Source: Comamonadaceae bacterium (lineage in GTDB: Bacteria > Pseudomonadota > Gammaproteobacteria > Burkholderiales > Burkholderiaceae_C). From it: a stretch of DNA of 46,624 bases. The DNA is taken from contig CANFWV010000022.1 in the NCBI GenBank assembly GCA_947450695.1, positions 1-46,624 of the forward strand, written 5' to 3'. Made by a program: the position numbers and the translations under genes. The notes under the pieces are model-generated. The model saw only the letters and a list, made by a program, of their open reading frames with translations. It did not search any database and was not told the origin of the DNA. Positions 26,197 through 35,945 of the stretch are shown here, piece by piece. Within the stretch, counting starts at the first letter, position 1; each line of letters begins with the position of its first letter.

Positions 26197-27492
26197 ATGA
26201 AAACCATCGCGCAAATTGCCGCCGAATTGCATGGCTATGACCCACAGGCGCTGCCTGCCAGCGCAGTGCTGGACTTTTTGCAGCAACTGGTCGCACCCGT
26301 CACCGAGAGCAACCACCAACCGCTTTTTGAAGCGCTAGGCAAGGTACTGTCTGAAGATGTTATTTCCCCGATGGACGTGCCACCGCACGACAACTCGGCC
26401 ATGGACGGCTATGCTTTTGACGGCAGCCAGCTACAGACCCATGTACCACTGAAACTCAAAGTCGTTGGCACGGCTATGGCAGGCAAAGCCTGGGCCGGCA
26501 CTGCGGGGCTAGGCGACTGCGTGAAGATCATGACAGGGGCCATCATGCCCGCCGGATTCGACACGGTAGTGCCCCAAGAAATAGTCACACCAATGAACGG
26601 CGATGCCGCTTTTATCATCATCCCGGCGGGGCTGCTCAAGCCCGGTGACAACCGGCGCCTGCGGGGTGAAGACTTGGCACAAGGCCGCCCTGCACTCCTC
26701 AAGGGTCAAGTCGTCACGCCGGCCCGACTCGGACTGGCCGCATCGCTGGGTTTGCCCAGCCTGCCGTGCTGGCGACCGTTGCGCGTGGCTTATTTTTCAA
26801 CTGGCGACGAGATCTTGACTTTGGGAGAGCCGCCACGTGAAGGCGCGGTCTACGACAGCAACCGCTACACCACCTTCGGCCTGCTCAAACGTCTCGGCTG
26901 CGAAGTGATCGACATGGGCGTCATCAAAGATGACCCCGCCTTGCTAGAAGCCGCCTTCCGTTCTGCGGCAGCTCAGGCCGATGCAATCATCACCAGCGGC
27001 GGGGTCAGTGTTGGCGAAGCCGACTACACCAAGGCCATGATGAAAAAGCTCGGTGATGTGGCCTTCTGGCGCATCGCCATGCGACCTGGTCGGCCGATGG
27101 CTGTCGGCCGTATTGCAATGCAAGAAAGCGAAAAGTCGGGTGCCGTATTGTTCGGCCTGCCCGGCAATCCGGTCGCTGTGATGGTGACTTTTTTGGCCTT
27201 TGTGCGCCCTGCTTTACTGCAGATGATGGGCTGCACCGACAGTGCACCGCCGCTACTCAAAGCCCACAGCCAAGAAACAATACGCAAAAAAGCCGGCCGT
27301 ACCGAATACCAGCGCGGCTGGGTTTCGAGCGCAACCGATGGCTCGCTCCAAGTGCGCACCACGGGCAACCAGGGCTCAGGCGTATTGAGCTCCATGGCCG
27401 AAGCCAACGGCCTCATCGTGTTGCACCACGAGCAAGGCAACGTCGCCGCCGGAGATCTGCTGGACGTGTTGATGTTTGACGGCGCGATCTAG
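26197..27492 (+). CDS. moeA: Molybdopterin molybdenumtransferase MoeA
   Basis: A 431-residue enzyme that inserts molybdate into adenylylated molybdopterin. Domain order is normal: an N-terminal helical region, MDVPPHDNSAMDGYAF (conserved PxxDNSAMDGYA) near residues 67-82, IMTGAIMPAGFDTVVPQE, the MoaB/Mog-like domain with FSTGDEIL, VYDSNRYTTFGLL, ITSGGVSVGEADYTK and GLPGNPVAVMVTF, and the C-terminal beta-barrel. Start ATG 26197. It completes the moaA-mobA-moeA group; no promoter or terminator is obvious between these genes. Confidence 0.95.
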   Translation: MKTIAQIAAELHGYDPQALPASAVLDFLQQLVAPVTESNHQPLFEALGKVLSEDVISPMDVPPHDNSAMDGYAFDGSQLQTHVPLKLKVVGTAMAGKAWAGTAGLGDCVKIMTGAIMPAGFDTVVPQEIVTPMNGDAAFIIIPAGLLKPGDNRRLRGEDLAQGRPALLKGQVVTPARLGLAASLGLPSLPCWRPLRVAYFSTGDEILTLGEPPREGAVYDSNRYTTFGLLKRLGCEVIDMGVIKDDPALLEAAFRSAAAQADAIITSGGVSVGEADYTKAMMKKLGDVAFWRIAMRPGRPMAVGRIAMQESEKSGAVLFGLPGNPVAVMVTFLAFVRPALLQMMGCTDSAPPLLKAHSQETIRKKAGRTEYQRGWVSSATDGSLQVRTTGNQGSGVLSSMAEANGLIVLHHEQGNVAAGDLLDVLMFDGAI

Positions 27493-27791
27493 TCGCGCGA
27501 CTTCAACCCCTGATAACTTGACAACAGACTTCGGCAAAACGCCGTAGGGCATAGCTTTGTCCTGGGGCACTCAGAGACTCAGAAAAACTCAAGTTTCCTG
27601 CGCATTCCATTATTGGATGAGGCCGTCAAGTCAAGTGAGGAAACCGTAATAGTCGGGCACGAGACTATATTTACGGCCGAGAGTCAAGCTCAACCGTTAA
27701 AATAAATGGTTTGCCGCAGCCTGCTGCGTAAAATTCCAGACCTGTGAACTCCTGATCCAGGCCCACTACGTACCGCGAGACCTGAGTTTTT
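27493..27791. other. 299-bp gene-free gap between moeA and the RND efflux genes
   Basis: No open frame with coding character was found on either strand. A small dyad CGGC-AAAA-CGCCG (27532-27545) follows moeA but has no T-run, so it is a weak terminator candidate at best. The AT-richer block around 27690-27715 (GTTAAAATAAATGG) may contain the efflux operon promoter. No regulator gene or clear operator is seen. Confidence 0.4.
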
Positions 27792-29024
27792 ATGAACAGC
27801 TCTTATTATTCGTTGGCCATGAGCGTGGCTGTGATCTGCCTAGGATTACCAGGCTGTGGTGAAAAGAAATCGATCGAAAATGCGCCTCCTAGCGCATCGA
27901 CACCGGCCGCTCAACCCAGTTCAGCGAGTGCACCTGGAGCCTCGGCACCAACTTCTGCACCCGGCCCAAGCGGTCCCCCCATTTCTGTGACGACGGCCAG
28001 AGCCGAAATACGGGACATGGCGATCAACCTCAAAGCCAGCGGCAGTGTGTTCCCCTTGGCCAGCGTGGACATCAAAGCGCAGACGAATTCCGTGGTGACC
28101 AAGCTGCATATCCGAGACGGTGATTTTGTCCACGCCGGTCAGCCCTTGTTCAGCTTGGACATCCGTGCCGATGAAGCCAACTTGGCCAAGGCCCGCGCAC
28201 AGTTAACCAAAGACCAAGCCACCTTGGCAGATGCGCAACGGCAATATAAGCGTGCTCAGGAATTGAAGGCGCAAAATTTCGTGGCCCAAAGCGCGCTCGA
28301 CAGCGCTCAAACCGCCGTTGAATCCGCCAATGCCACCCTCGCTGCCGACCAGGCGGCCATAGACGCCGCACGCGTAGCAGTTTCCTACGGGCAAATTAAT
28401 TCACCCCTGAGCGGGCGCGCAGGAGCGTTGACAGTCACGGTCGGGACGGCGCTGCAGAGCAACATCACACCGTTGGTCACCGTCACCCAACTTGACCCTA
28501 TCTACGTCAACTTTAATCTGCCCCAGCGCAATCTGGCCGACGCGATAGCTGCACTCAAAAGTGGCGGCGCCAAAGTGACAGCCACTTTGGCCGACAACGG
28601 AGGCAGCTTTCAAGGACGGCTGAGCTTTGTTGACAATACGGTGGACCCCTCCTCCGGAACCGTCAAAGCTCGCGCACTGTTTGCGAACAAGGACGCTCGT
28701 TTGTGGCCAGGCGCGTTTGTAGAAATTTCACAAACCATCAACACCCTGAAAGACACTGTTGTCGTGCCACAGGCGGCCCTGATTCAATCGTCAAGGGGAA
28801 CCATTGTGTACGTCGTGGAAGACGGCAAGGCGCTTCTAAAACCGATCAAGCAAGTCAGCAGCCAAAACGGAGAAGCCGCCATCACAGGCATCAACGCGGG
28901 TGATTCTGTCGTCGTGGACGGCAAACAAAACCTGCGTCCTGGCGCACTGGTGGTTGAGCGAACCAAGGAGGCCAAAACTGGCGCACCGTCACCGTTGGCC
29001 GCATCTCCTCGTAGCACGCCATGA
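27792..29024 (+). CDS. RND efflux periplasmic adaptor (membrane fusion) lipoprotein
   Basis: A 410-residue MexA/AcrA-type adaptor. The N-terminus is a lipoprotein signal with lipobox LPGC (Cys22). A Pro/Ala/Ser-rich linker follows to about residue 65, then the lipoyl/barrel strand (VFPLASVDIKAQTNSVVTKL, DGDFVHAGQPLFSLD). Next is the alpha-hairpin (ADEANLAKARAQLTKDQATLADAQRQYKRAQELKAQNFVAQSALDSAQTAV region) and the second lipoyl half with YGQINSPLSGRAGAL. It links the inner-membrane pump to an outer-membrane channel. Its last four bases overlap the pump gene. No outer-membrane factor or local regulator is in the window, so substrate and partner are unknown. Confidence 0.93.
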   Translation: MNSSYYSLAMSVAVICLGLPGCGEKKSIENAPPSASTPAAQPSSASAPGASAPTSAPGPSGPPISVTTARAEIRDMAINLKASGSVFPLASVDIKAQTNSVVTKLHIRDGDFVHAGQPLFSLDIRADEANLAKARAQLTKDQATLADAQRQYKRAQELKAQNFVAQSALDSAQTAVESANATLAADQAAIDAARVAVSYGQINSPLSGRAGALTVTVGTALQSNITPLVTVTQLDPIYVNFNLPQRNLADAIAALKSGGAKVTATLADNGGSFQGRLSFVDNTVDPSSGTVKARALFANKDARLWPGAFVEISQTINTLKDTVVVPQAALIQSSRGTIVYVVEDGKALLKPIKQVSSQNGEAAITGINAGDSVVVDGKQNLRPGALVVERTKEAKTGAPSPLAASPRSTP

Positions 29025-32000
29025 ATTTCTCGGAAATTTTTACCCGCCGTCCAGTGATGACGGTGCTGCTGAACCTGTCCATCGTCGGAGCAGGCATTTT
29101 GGGTCTGCGCAACATTCCGATCGCCGCACTCCCGAGCTACGACACGCCGGTCATCAACGTCTCTGCCGTTTTGCCCGGAGCCAACCCTGAAACCATGGCC
29201 AGTTCGGTGGCGTTGCCACTGGAAAAACAGTTTCAGACAGTGTCGGGGCTCAAAACCATCAGCTCAAGCAGCATCTTAGGCAACACCTCGCTGACCTTGG
29301 AGTTTGACCAAGGGCGCAATATCGATGCGGCAGCGGTCGACGTGCAGGCGGCGCTGCTGCGCGCGCAAAAATCACTGCCCCTTGAAATGACCACGCCGCC
29401 GTCCTACCGCAAGGTCAATCCGGCGGACGCGCCTGTACTACTGATCGCGTTGACCTCGCCCTCGCTGTCACCGGCGGACTTGCAGGACTATGCCGAGCAC
29501 CTGATTTCCCCGACCTTTTCCACCCTTGAAGGCGTGGCCCAGGTCATTATTTACGGGGCCAAACGATTTGCCGTGCGGGTGCGCGTCAAACCTGGCGCCA
29601 TGGTCGCGGCCAACATCAGCCTCGATGAAATAAGTGCAGCTCTCAACGCGGCCAACGTGAACACGCCTGTCGGTACCCTGGACGGTCCCAAACAAACCCT
29701 GGTGCTGCAAGCCAACAAGCAGCTGCAAACGGCCTCAGACTTTGCCAACCTCGTGATCAGCTCCAAAGGTGGCGTGGCGCTGCGCCTCAAAGACATCGCA
29801 GTGGTTGAAAACAGCGTGGAAACTGTCAAGAGTTGGGCCACGTTCGATGGCGATAATTCGATCACCATTGCGATCCAACGCCAGCCTGGTGCCAACACGG
29901 TTCGCTTGGTCGACGCATTACGAGCCGCCATGCCGGCCATGCAAGCGCAAATGCCTCAGTCGGTCAAGATGACGCCCATCAACGACCGTTCGGTTTCGGT
30001 GCGTGAAGCCTTGCATGACGTCTCCCTCACGCTGATCGGCACAATCGTGCTGGTAGTGCTGGTGATCTTTTTGTTTTTGCGCCGCTTTGTCGCCACCGCG
30101 ATTCCGGCCTTGTCGCTGCCTATTTCACTCATGGGCGCCGTCGCGCTCCTCTGGGGCTTCTCTTACAGCCTCGACAATATTTCGCTGCTAGGGCTGACTT
30201 TGGCGGTCGGCTTGGTGGTTGACGACGCCATTGTGGTGCTGGAAAATATCATCCGCCACGTGGAAAACGGCGAAGAGCCCTTTCATGCCGCCATCGTGGG
30301 GGCACGCGAAGTTGGCTTCACGATTGTGTCGATTTCGACATCATTGATCGCGGTGTTCATCCCCATCTTTTTCATGCCGGGCGTGATTGGCCTGTTGTTT
30401 CATGAATTTGCCGTGGTCGTCGGGTTGGCGATTATCGTTTCGGCTTTTGTCTCATTGACACTGGTGCCCATGTTGGCAGGGCGTTTTCTAACCGACGATG
30501 CACACAAAAAAGCACCTGGCGCGCTAGTGCGCCTATTCGAGCGTGGATTTAATGCCACGCTGGCCGGCTACAGCCGACTGCTGGATATCGCGCTGGGCCA
30601 TCGCAAAACAATTTTGGTATTGGCCGCGAGCACCTTTTTGGCCACCTTCTGGCTGGTGAGCATCATTCCTAAGGGGTTCTTTCCCGAAGAAGATATTGGT
30701 CAAATCCAAATCTCGACCGAGGCCAGTGAGGACATTTCCTTCTCGGCCATGGTGGCCTTGCAAGAGCGCGCGGCGGCCATCATTCGCGCAGACGCCAACG
30801 TCAACGCGGTGAGTTCATTCAATGGCGGCATCAATGCGCAAAACTCAGGGCGCATGTTTATCAGTCTCAAGCCTGCGGGACAGCGCCTCCCCATGAAACA
30901 AGTCGTCGAAGGATTGCGCAAAAAAGTGCGCACAGTCGCTGGCATCAACGTCTTCATGCGTCCAGTGCAAAACTTACAGCTCGGCGGGCGCGCCAGCAAA
31001 GCGCAGTTTCAGTACATCTTGCAAAGCGTCAAGGCCGATGAGCTCAACGTCTGGGCCAGCAAGCTCCAAGATAAGTTGCGGTCCGACCCGCTGTTTCGGG
31101 ACGTGACCAGCGACGCTCAACTTCGCGCGCTGCAGGCCCAACTCCATATCGACCGCGACCGCGCCAACACACTGGGTGTGTCGGTGCAAGCCATCCGCTC
31201 GGCGCTGTTTAGCGCCTTTGGCGAGCGCCAAGTGTCGACCATCTTCCTGCCGACGGACAGCTACCAGGTCATCATGGAAGTGGCGCCTGAAGATAAGCTT
31301 GACGAAGCGGCGCTCTCGGGCATTTACGTTCGCTCCAACACTGGCGCGCTGGTAGCGCTGTCGACCTTCACCACGGTGGAGCGCAGCGTAGGGGCCACCG
31401 CCATCAACCACGTGGGGCAATTACAAGCAGTCACGGTCTCCTTCAATCTGGCCCCGGGAGGCGCCTTGGGCGATGCCACTGCAAAAATAGACGCTGCACG
31501 CGAAGCCATACAGTTGCCAACCAGCGTCATCACGTCCTACGGCGGCGACGCCGCCGTATTCAAAAGCTCGCAAGGCAGTCAACTGGTGCTCGTGATTGCC
31601 GCATTGCTGGTGATTTACGTGCTGCTAGGTGTGTTGTACGAAAGCTATATCCACCCGATCACGATTTTGGCTGGACTCCCCTCAGCGGCCGTAGGCGCAC
31701 TCGCCACGCTGATGTTGTTTGGCCAGGACTTGACGCTGATTGCAACCATCGGCATCGTGCTCCTGATCGGTATCGTCAAGAAGAACGCCATCATGATGAT
31801 CGACTTCGCCATCGACGCTCAGCGTCATCAGGGCATGACGCCCCATGAAGCCATTCGCACAGCCTGCTTGCTGCGCTTTCGCCCGATCATGATGACCACT
31901 TTGGCTGCATTGATGGGTGCGCTGCCCATTGCGTTTGGCATCGGTGCTGGCGCGGAATTGCGTCAGCCTCTGGGCTTGGCGGTGACGGGAGGGTTGATAT

Positions 32001-32092
32001 TCTCGCAGGCCATTACGCTCTTCATCACGCCCGTGCTTTACTTGCTGATGGACCGCTTCAGCGGCCGCGGACCCGACATTCGAGCGTCCTGA
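29021..32092 (+). CDS. RND (HAE1-type) multidrug efflux transporter, inner membrane
   Basis: A 1023-residue AcrB/MexB/MdtBC-type proton antiporter. Expected features are all visible: a first helix after FTRRPVMTVLLNLSIV, periplasmic porter domains, the TM4 proton-relay segment GLTLAVGLVVDDAIVVLENI with the paired aspartates, GREVGFTIVS-type loop, MPGVIGLLFHEFAVVVGLAI, and the second half ending in a TM12 stretch (FSQAITLFITPVLYLLMDR). Full length with no frameshift. It is translationally coupled to the adaptor gene through an ATGA overlap. A hairpin and T6 that overlap the end of rnhA terminate the operon. Substrates cannot be inferred. Confidence 0.94.
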   Translation: MNFSEIFTRRPVMTVLLNLSIVGAGILGLRNIPIAALPSYDTPVINVSAVLPGANPETMASSVALPLEKQFQTVSGLKTISSSSILGNTSLTLEFDQGRNIDAAAVDVQAALLRAQKSLPLEMTTPPSYRKVNPADAPVLLIALTSPSLSPADLQDYAEHLISPTFSTLEGVAQVIIYGAKRFAVRVRVKPGAMVAANISLDEISAALNAANVNTPVGTLDGPKQTLVLQANKQLQTASDFANLVISSKGGVALRLKDIAVVENSVETVKSWATFDGDNSITIAIQRQPGANTVRLVDALRAAMPAMQAQMPQSVKMTPINDRSVSVREALHDVSLTLIGTIVLVVLVIFLFLRRFVATAIPALSLPISLMGAVALLWGFSYSLDNISLLGLTLAVGLVVDDAIVVLENIIRHVENGEEPFHAAIVGAREVGFTIVSISTSLIAVFIPIFFMPGVIGLLFHEFAVVVGLAIIVSAFVSLTLVPMLAGRFLTDDAHKKAPGALVRLFERGFNATLAGYSRLLDIALGHRKTILVLAASTFLATFWLVSIIPKGFFPEEDIGQIQISTEASEDISFSAMVALQERAAAIIRADANVNAVSSFNGGINAQNSGRMFISLKPAGQRLPMKQVVEGLRKKVRTVAGINVFMRPVQNLQLGGRASKAQFQYILQSVKADELNVWASKLQDKLRSDPLFRDVTSDAQLRALQAQLHIDRDRANTLGVSVQAIRSALFSAFGERQVSTIFLPTDSYQVIMEVAPEDKLDEAALSGIYVRSNTGALVALSTFTTVERSVGATAINHVGQLQAVTVSFNLAPGGALGDATAKIDAAREAIQLPTSVITSYGGDAAVFKSSQGSQLVLVIAALLVIYVLLGVLYESYIHPITILAGLPSAAVGALATLMLFGQDLTLIATIGIVLLIGIVKKNAIMMIDFAIDAQRHQGMTPHEAIRTACLLRFRPIMMTTLAALMGALPIAFGIGAGAELRQPLGLAVTGGLIFSQAITLFITPVLYLLMDRFSGRGPDIRAS

Positions 32093-32127
32093 GGTATCCG
32101 GGTCCTGAGCGCATTAGCCCAGAGGGC

Positions 32128-32150
32128 GCCGCGCTTAAGCGGCATTTTTT
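32128..32150 (+). terminator. Terminator of the RND operon, overlapping the 3' end of rnhA
   Basis: GCCGC (32128-32132) and GCGGC (32139-32143) form a stem with a six-base loop, followed by A and six T (32145-32150). The rnhA stop codon (32135-32137, minus strand) lies in the loop, so the convergent genes share this DNA. Confidence 0.7.
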
Positions 32151-32638
32151 GCGCTCAAGGTGGCAGACCGATTCGCAGCCAAGGCCATGTCGACCCCTTT
32201 ATTGGCCAGAGTGTCGGCTCGCTCGTTGCCGGGATCTCCGGCATGGCCCTTGACCCATCGCCAATCAATTTGATGACCGCCAAAGGCAACCAAGGCATCA
32301 AGACGTTGCCACAGGTCGACGTTTTTAACCGGCGCTTTGGCCGCTGTACGCCAGCCACGGGCTTTCCAGCCGTGAATCCACTCGGTAATGCCTTTGCGGA
32401 CATATTCGCTGTCGAGGTAAAGCGTGACTTGGCAGGGCCGCTTGAGCGCCGACAAAGCTTCAATAACCGCCATGATTTCCATACGGTTGTTGGTGGTGCC
32501 GAGTTCGCCGCCGAACAACTCCTTGACGGTCCCGCCTGAAGTCAACATAGCGCCCCAACCGCCGGGCCCAGGATTACCTTTGCAGGCACCATCGGTATAT
32601 ATCACCACCGGCGCAACCGGGGTCTCGAGTTCTGTCAT
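32135..32638 (-). CDS. rnhA: Ribonuclease HI
   Basis: A 167-residue RNase H1 that cuts the RNA strand of RNA-DNA hybrids. The DEDD catalytic set is visible: Asp in [18 protein letters not shown], Glu in [13 protein letters not shown], Asp in [12 protein letters not shown], and the late Asp in [21 protein letters not shown] 32638 overlaps the stop of the upstream methyltransferase gene by four bases (32635-32638), so translation is coupled. A longer in-frame reading upstream covers only methyltransferase sequence and is not part of the gene. dnaQ, often next in this neighbourhood in Burkholderiales, is not present. Confidence 0.95.
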   Translation of the reverse strand: MTELETPVAPVVIYTDGACKGNPGPGGWGAMLTSGGTVKELFGGELGTTNNRMEIMAVIEALSALKRPCQVTLYLDSEYVRKGITEWIHGWKARGWRTAAKAPVKNVDLWQRLDALVAFGGHQIDWRWVKGHAGDPGNERADTLANKGVDMALAANRSATLSAKNAA

Positions 32639-33486
32639 GAATTTGTTGTGTCCGTAGAAGATGAAGTTGACGTCGATCGGGCTTGATGCCTGTTTGCTAC
32701 CACCGCGGGTGCGGACACCCGAGCAGCGCGGTCTTTCCATGCCGGCCCCAAAAGTCGCATGCCGCGCACGCGCTTGGTCGCGACCAAAAAATAAACGGCA
32801 CCCAAAATGGGCCACCAGCGTGCGCCCGCAGACTCCATCCAGGCGAATCGCCCCAGCCAGCGCGCCTTGTCGATAGCAGGTCGATAGCAACCGAAGTGGG
32901 CTGACTCTACCTCAAAGCTGAGCAGTCGCAACCAATCTCGCAAGCGCCAATGACCAATGAATTCGCTGGACTCAGGCAAAAATAGCGACCCAAAACCCAG
33001 TCGCTTGCAAAGCCGAGCACGATGTTGCCGCAGGCCCCACAAACTGGCCGGGTTAAAACCGGTGATCACCACGCGCCCTTCTGGCACCAAGACGCGCTCG
33101 ACCTCTCGCAGCGTGGCATGCGGGTCATGACTCAACTCCAACGTGTGCGGCAGAACGACCAAATCCAGGCTGTTCGCAGGAAAAGGCAATGCGACTGAAT
33201 GGGTTAACAGTGCGACATGCCGGGAACTCTGCGACGGCTCACGGCTCAGATTCAAAATCCGCTCAGGAGCGATTACAGTCGTGCTTTGAATTGAATCTAA
33301 CGCGAGCCACTGATGGGGCATGCGGTTGCTGCGTAAAGTGTCCATTTCCTGCAAACCCAATTGCAGGGCGTGGTAGCCAAAAATATTGGCCACTGCTTCG
33401 TCGAAACGCTCACGCTCCCACGCCAGCAAGTATTCACCGGGCGGTGTTTTAAACCAGTCCGTCAAACCTATAATTTCTGAGCTCAT
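32635..33486 (-). CDS. SAM-dependent methyltransferase-like protein (class I, BioC/UbiE type)
   Basis: A 283-residue protein with a Rossmann methyltransferase core. [20 protein letters not shown] matches motif II/post-[23 protein letters not shown] matches motif III, and SLWGLRQ follows. The glycine-rich SAM motif I is not evident (the equivalent region reads [13 protein letters not shown]), so SAM binding may be altered. The C-terminal ~30 residues are basic and Ser/Thr-rich. In Burkholderiales this gene regularly precedes rnhA, and the two overlap here by four bases. Substrate unknown. ATG 33486 is the only good start. Confidence 0.8.
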   Translation of the reverse strand: MSSEIIGLTDWFKTPPGEYLLAWERERFDEAVANIFGYHALQLGLQEMDTLRSNRMPHQWLALDSIQSTTVIAPERILNLSREPSQSSRHVALLTHSVALPFPANSLDLVVLPHTLELSHDPHATLREVERVLVPEGRVVITGFNPASLWGLRQHRARLCKRLGFGSLFLPESSEFIGHWRLRDWLRLLSFEVESAHFGCYRPAIDKARWLGRFAWMESAGARWWPILGAVYFLVATKRVRGMRLLGPAWKDRAARVSAPAVVANRHQARSTSTSSSTDTTNS

Positions 33487-33670
33487 CTAAACCAATGCAT
33501 GTGTTATTTCAATCTTTATGGATTGCCCGATTGACTTTGGTGTGGTCGACGCAGCGCTTTCAATCAGTGGCTGATTCTAGTCAAGCCTTCCCGCTTAGCG
33601 AGACCACTTGATGATCTTGCCCTTCGATCCTTCTCAGTGCTGCCCCAAAGCGCGAAAACAAGACACTCCC

Positions 33671-35233
33671 ATGACCTTCAATCAACTTAGCGCTCTGGCT
33701 TCATTCCGTCGCGCTATCGTTTCAACAGTGGTCTTCACCGGCTTGATGGCCGTTCTGTCAGGCTGCGCCACCCAGGGACAGATGGATCCATTGGACAAGG
33801 TCGCTGGACCGATCATGGCCAGCGGCGCACAGCCTCAGCAGTCCGATAAAGCAAGGAGTACAGAAACCCGCAGCAACAAAAAAACAGCCGGTCCTGCTGT
33901 CTCTCCCAGTACCCCCCTTAAATCGATTGATCCCTTAGACGATGCAGCACAGTCTGTCACGTCGCTTGAAGCACCGGTCGAGTTATGGGACCGGATTCGT
34001 CGGGGCTATCGCATGCCCGACCTTCAAAACGACTTGGTCACCGACCGGGAAATTTGGTACAGCAGCCGGCCAGACTACATCCAGCGCATGACCGAGCGTT
34101 CGAGCAAATACCTCTTCCACATCGTCGAAGAGCTGGAGCGGCGCAACATGCCAACCGAGCTGGCATTGCTGCCCTTCATTGAGAGCGCCTTCAATCCACA
34201 AGCTGTTTCCAGCGCCAAGGCAGCGGGCATGTGGCAGTTCATGCCAGCAACCGGGACTTATTTCGACCTCAAGCAAAACATCTTTAGGGACGACCGGCGC
34301 GACGTATTAGCGTCAACCCGTGCAGCCCTGGACTACCTGCAAAAACTCAACGCGATGTTCGGCGACTGGCATTTGGCACTCGCCGCCTACAACTGGGGCG
34401 AAGGCAATGTTGGAAAAGCCATTGCACGCAACAAGAAAGCCGGCCTCGGCACTGGCTACGCGGACCTGAATATGCCGGCAGAAACACGTTTGTACGTGCC
34501 CAAGTTGCAAGCCGTGAAAAATATTGTCACCAATCCTGATGCCTTCAAGACTGAACTGCCACTGATTGAAAACCATCCTTACTTTCAGGAGGTAGCGATC
34601 TCCCGGGACATCGATGTGGCGCTCGCCGCGAAGCTCGCCGATGTCAATCTCGCAGACTTCAAAGCCCTCAATCCTTCGGCCCATCGCCCCGTCATATTGG
34701 CCGCAGGCATGCCGCAAATATTGCTGCCATGGGACAGTGCCAAAGTGTTTCAGCGAAACTTTGAAGCCTATACGCTCGGCCAGTACGCCAGTTGGACGAC
34801 ATGGACCGTGCCCAGCACAATGGCTGCCAGCGAAGCAGCACGTCGCACCGGCATGACAGAGATCGACATGCGATCCATCAACAGCATTCCCCCGCGCATG
34901 TTGGTCAAGGCCGGCTCAACACTGCTGGTGCCACGTTCGGCCAAGGTCATCAACGACGTGACCAGCCATGTCGCTGAAAATGGTCAATTGAGTCTGGCGC
35001 CCGAGATTGTCACCCGGCGCGTCAACGTCAAGGCCCGCAAGGGCGAAACCGTGGCGACCCTGGCGCGACGCTACCGCGTCAGCACACTCGAAGTGGCCGA
35101 CTGGAATCAAGTCACGGCTCACAGCAACTTCAAGCTAGGGCAATCAGTGGTGCTGTTTTTGCCAGTCAAAGCAAAGACCAGCAGCAAGCGAGTCGTCAAG
35201 TCCAAAGTCGCCAAAAGAGCAGCCCACAATTGA
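33671..35233 (+). CDS. mltD: Membrane-bound lytic murein transglycosylase D (LysM lipoprotein)
   Basis: A 520-residue cell-wall enzyme. ATG 33671 is preferred because it gives a compact lipoprotein signal with lipobox VLSGC (Cys32); the frame is open to TTG 33608. A low-complexity linker leads to the SLT catalytic domain: catalytic Glu in LALLPFIESAFNPQAVSS, then AAGMWQFMPATGTYFDL and LALAAYNWGEGNVGKAI. Near the C-terminus a LysM peptidoglycan-binding repeat is visible (ARKGETVATLARRYRVSTLE), with a weaker one before it. It cleaves glycan strands to anhydro-muropeptides from the outer-membrane side. gloB, often adjacent in related genomes, is absent from the 120-bp gap upstream. Confidence 0.93.
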   Translation: MTFNQLSALASFRRAIVSTVVFTGLMAVLSGCATQGQMDPLDKVAGPIMASGAQPQQSDKARSTETRSNKKTAGPAVSPSTPLKSIDPLDDAAQSVTSLEAPVELWDRIRRGYRMPDLQNDLVTDREIWYSSRPDYIQRMTERSSKYLFHIVEELERRNMPTELALLPFIESAFNPQAVSSAKAAGMWQFMPATGTYFDLKQNIFRDDRRDVLASTRAALDYLQKLNAMFGDWHLALAAYNWGEGNVGKAIARNKKAGLGTGYADLNMPAETRLYVPKLQAVKNIVTNPDAFKTELPLIENHPYFQEVAISRDIDVALAAKLADVNLADFKALNPSAHRPVILAAGMPQILLPWDSAKVFQRNFEAYTLGQYASWTTWTVPSTMAASEAARRTGMTEIDMRSINSIPPRMLVKAGSTLLVPRSAKVINDVTSHVAENGQLSLAPEIVTRRVNVKARKGETVATLARRYRVSTLEVADWNQVTAHSNFKLGQSVVLFLPVKAKTSSKRVVKSKVAKRAAHN

Positions 35234-35333
35234 ATTTTTAGATGCAAGTCATCCATGGAAAAGCGACGGATCAGCTAGGTCTTTTCCGTACTGTTCGCTT
35301 ACGCTTTCTTTTTAAATCGCACGCCAAAAATTT

Positions 35334-35945
35334 ATGCTGAAAAAGTTTTTCACAGTCTTTTCAATCATCGCCCTCCTCCTTCTCAGCGCGTGTAAAGACC
35401 AAGCCGCCACATCCACGGCCACGCAAGCCAACGCCACACAGGTGTCGCTAACGGCCATACAGACAGAGGCCAAAGGGTTCAGCGTGGGTGTCCCTATGAG
35501 TGCCCGCACGGTGTATGTTTTTTTTGATCCGCAATGCCCTCACTGCACCGCACTTTGGAACGCGGCCAAGCCACTGAAGAACCAAATTCGCTTCTTGTGG
35601 ATTCCCGTCGGTATTCTCAATCCATCAAGCACCACGCAAGGCGCGACGATACTCGCGTCAGCAGACCCTGAGGCAGCCATGGATACGCATGAAGCGTCGA
35701 TGGCGGCCCATGCTGGTGGCATCAGCGCAACACGCGACATTGACGTACAAACTGCCGCAGTGGCACAAAACACCCAACTGCTGAACCGCTTTGGCTTCGC
35801 ATCGATTCCCACCATCGTGGCCACTCACGCCCAAACCGGTGCAGTGATCACCCAAGAAGGCTCGATGGAAACGGCCGCGCTGGCCAGCTTTTTGGGCCTG
35901 CAATGGCCTGTAGCAAGCGCTGCAGCGTCTCCCGTCAAGCCTTGA
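35334..35945 (+). CDS. DsbG/DsbC-like thioredoxin-fold lipoprotein
   Basis: A 203-residue exported protein with lipobox LLSAC (Cys20), so probably a lipoprotein. The thioredoxin-fold core VYVFFDPQCPHCTALWNAAK has a CPHC active site like DsbG and DsbA relatives. A cis-proline segment FASIPTIV follows, with an inserted helical part between them. It lacks a recognisable DsbC-type dimerisation domain; the first ~45 residues after the lipid cysteine are Thr/Ala/Gln-rich. Likely role is thiol-disulfide exchange in the periplasm. Its 3' end overlaps the convergent binding-protein gene by 11 bp. Partner (DsbD or other) is not in the window. Confidence 0.82.
   Translation: MLKKFFTVFSIIALLLLSACKDQAATSTATQANATQVSLTAIQTEAKGFSVGVPMSARTVYVFFDPQCPHCTALWNAAKPLKNQIRFLWIPVGILNPSSTTQGATILASADPEAAMDTHEASMAAHAGGISATRDIDVQTAAVAQNTQLLNRFGFASIPTIVATHAQTGAVITQEGSMETAALASFLGLQWPVASAAASPVKP

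Noticed and set aside
33487..33670. Possible gloB remnant between the methyltransferase and mltD
   Set aside because: gloB often lies here in relatives, but neither strand shows its metallo-hydrolase motifs (THxHxDH); only short unrelated frames.
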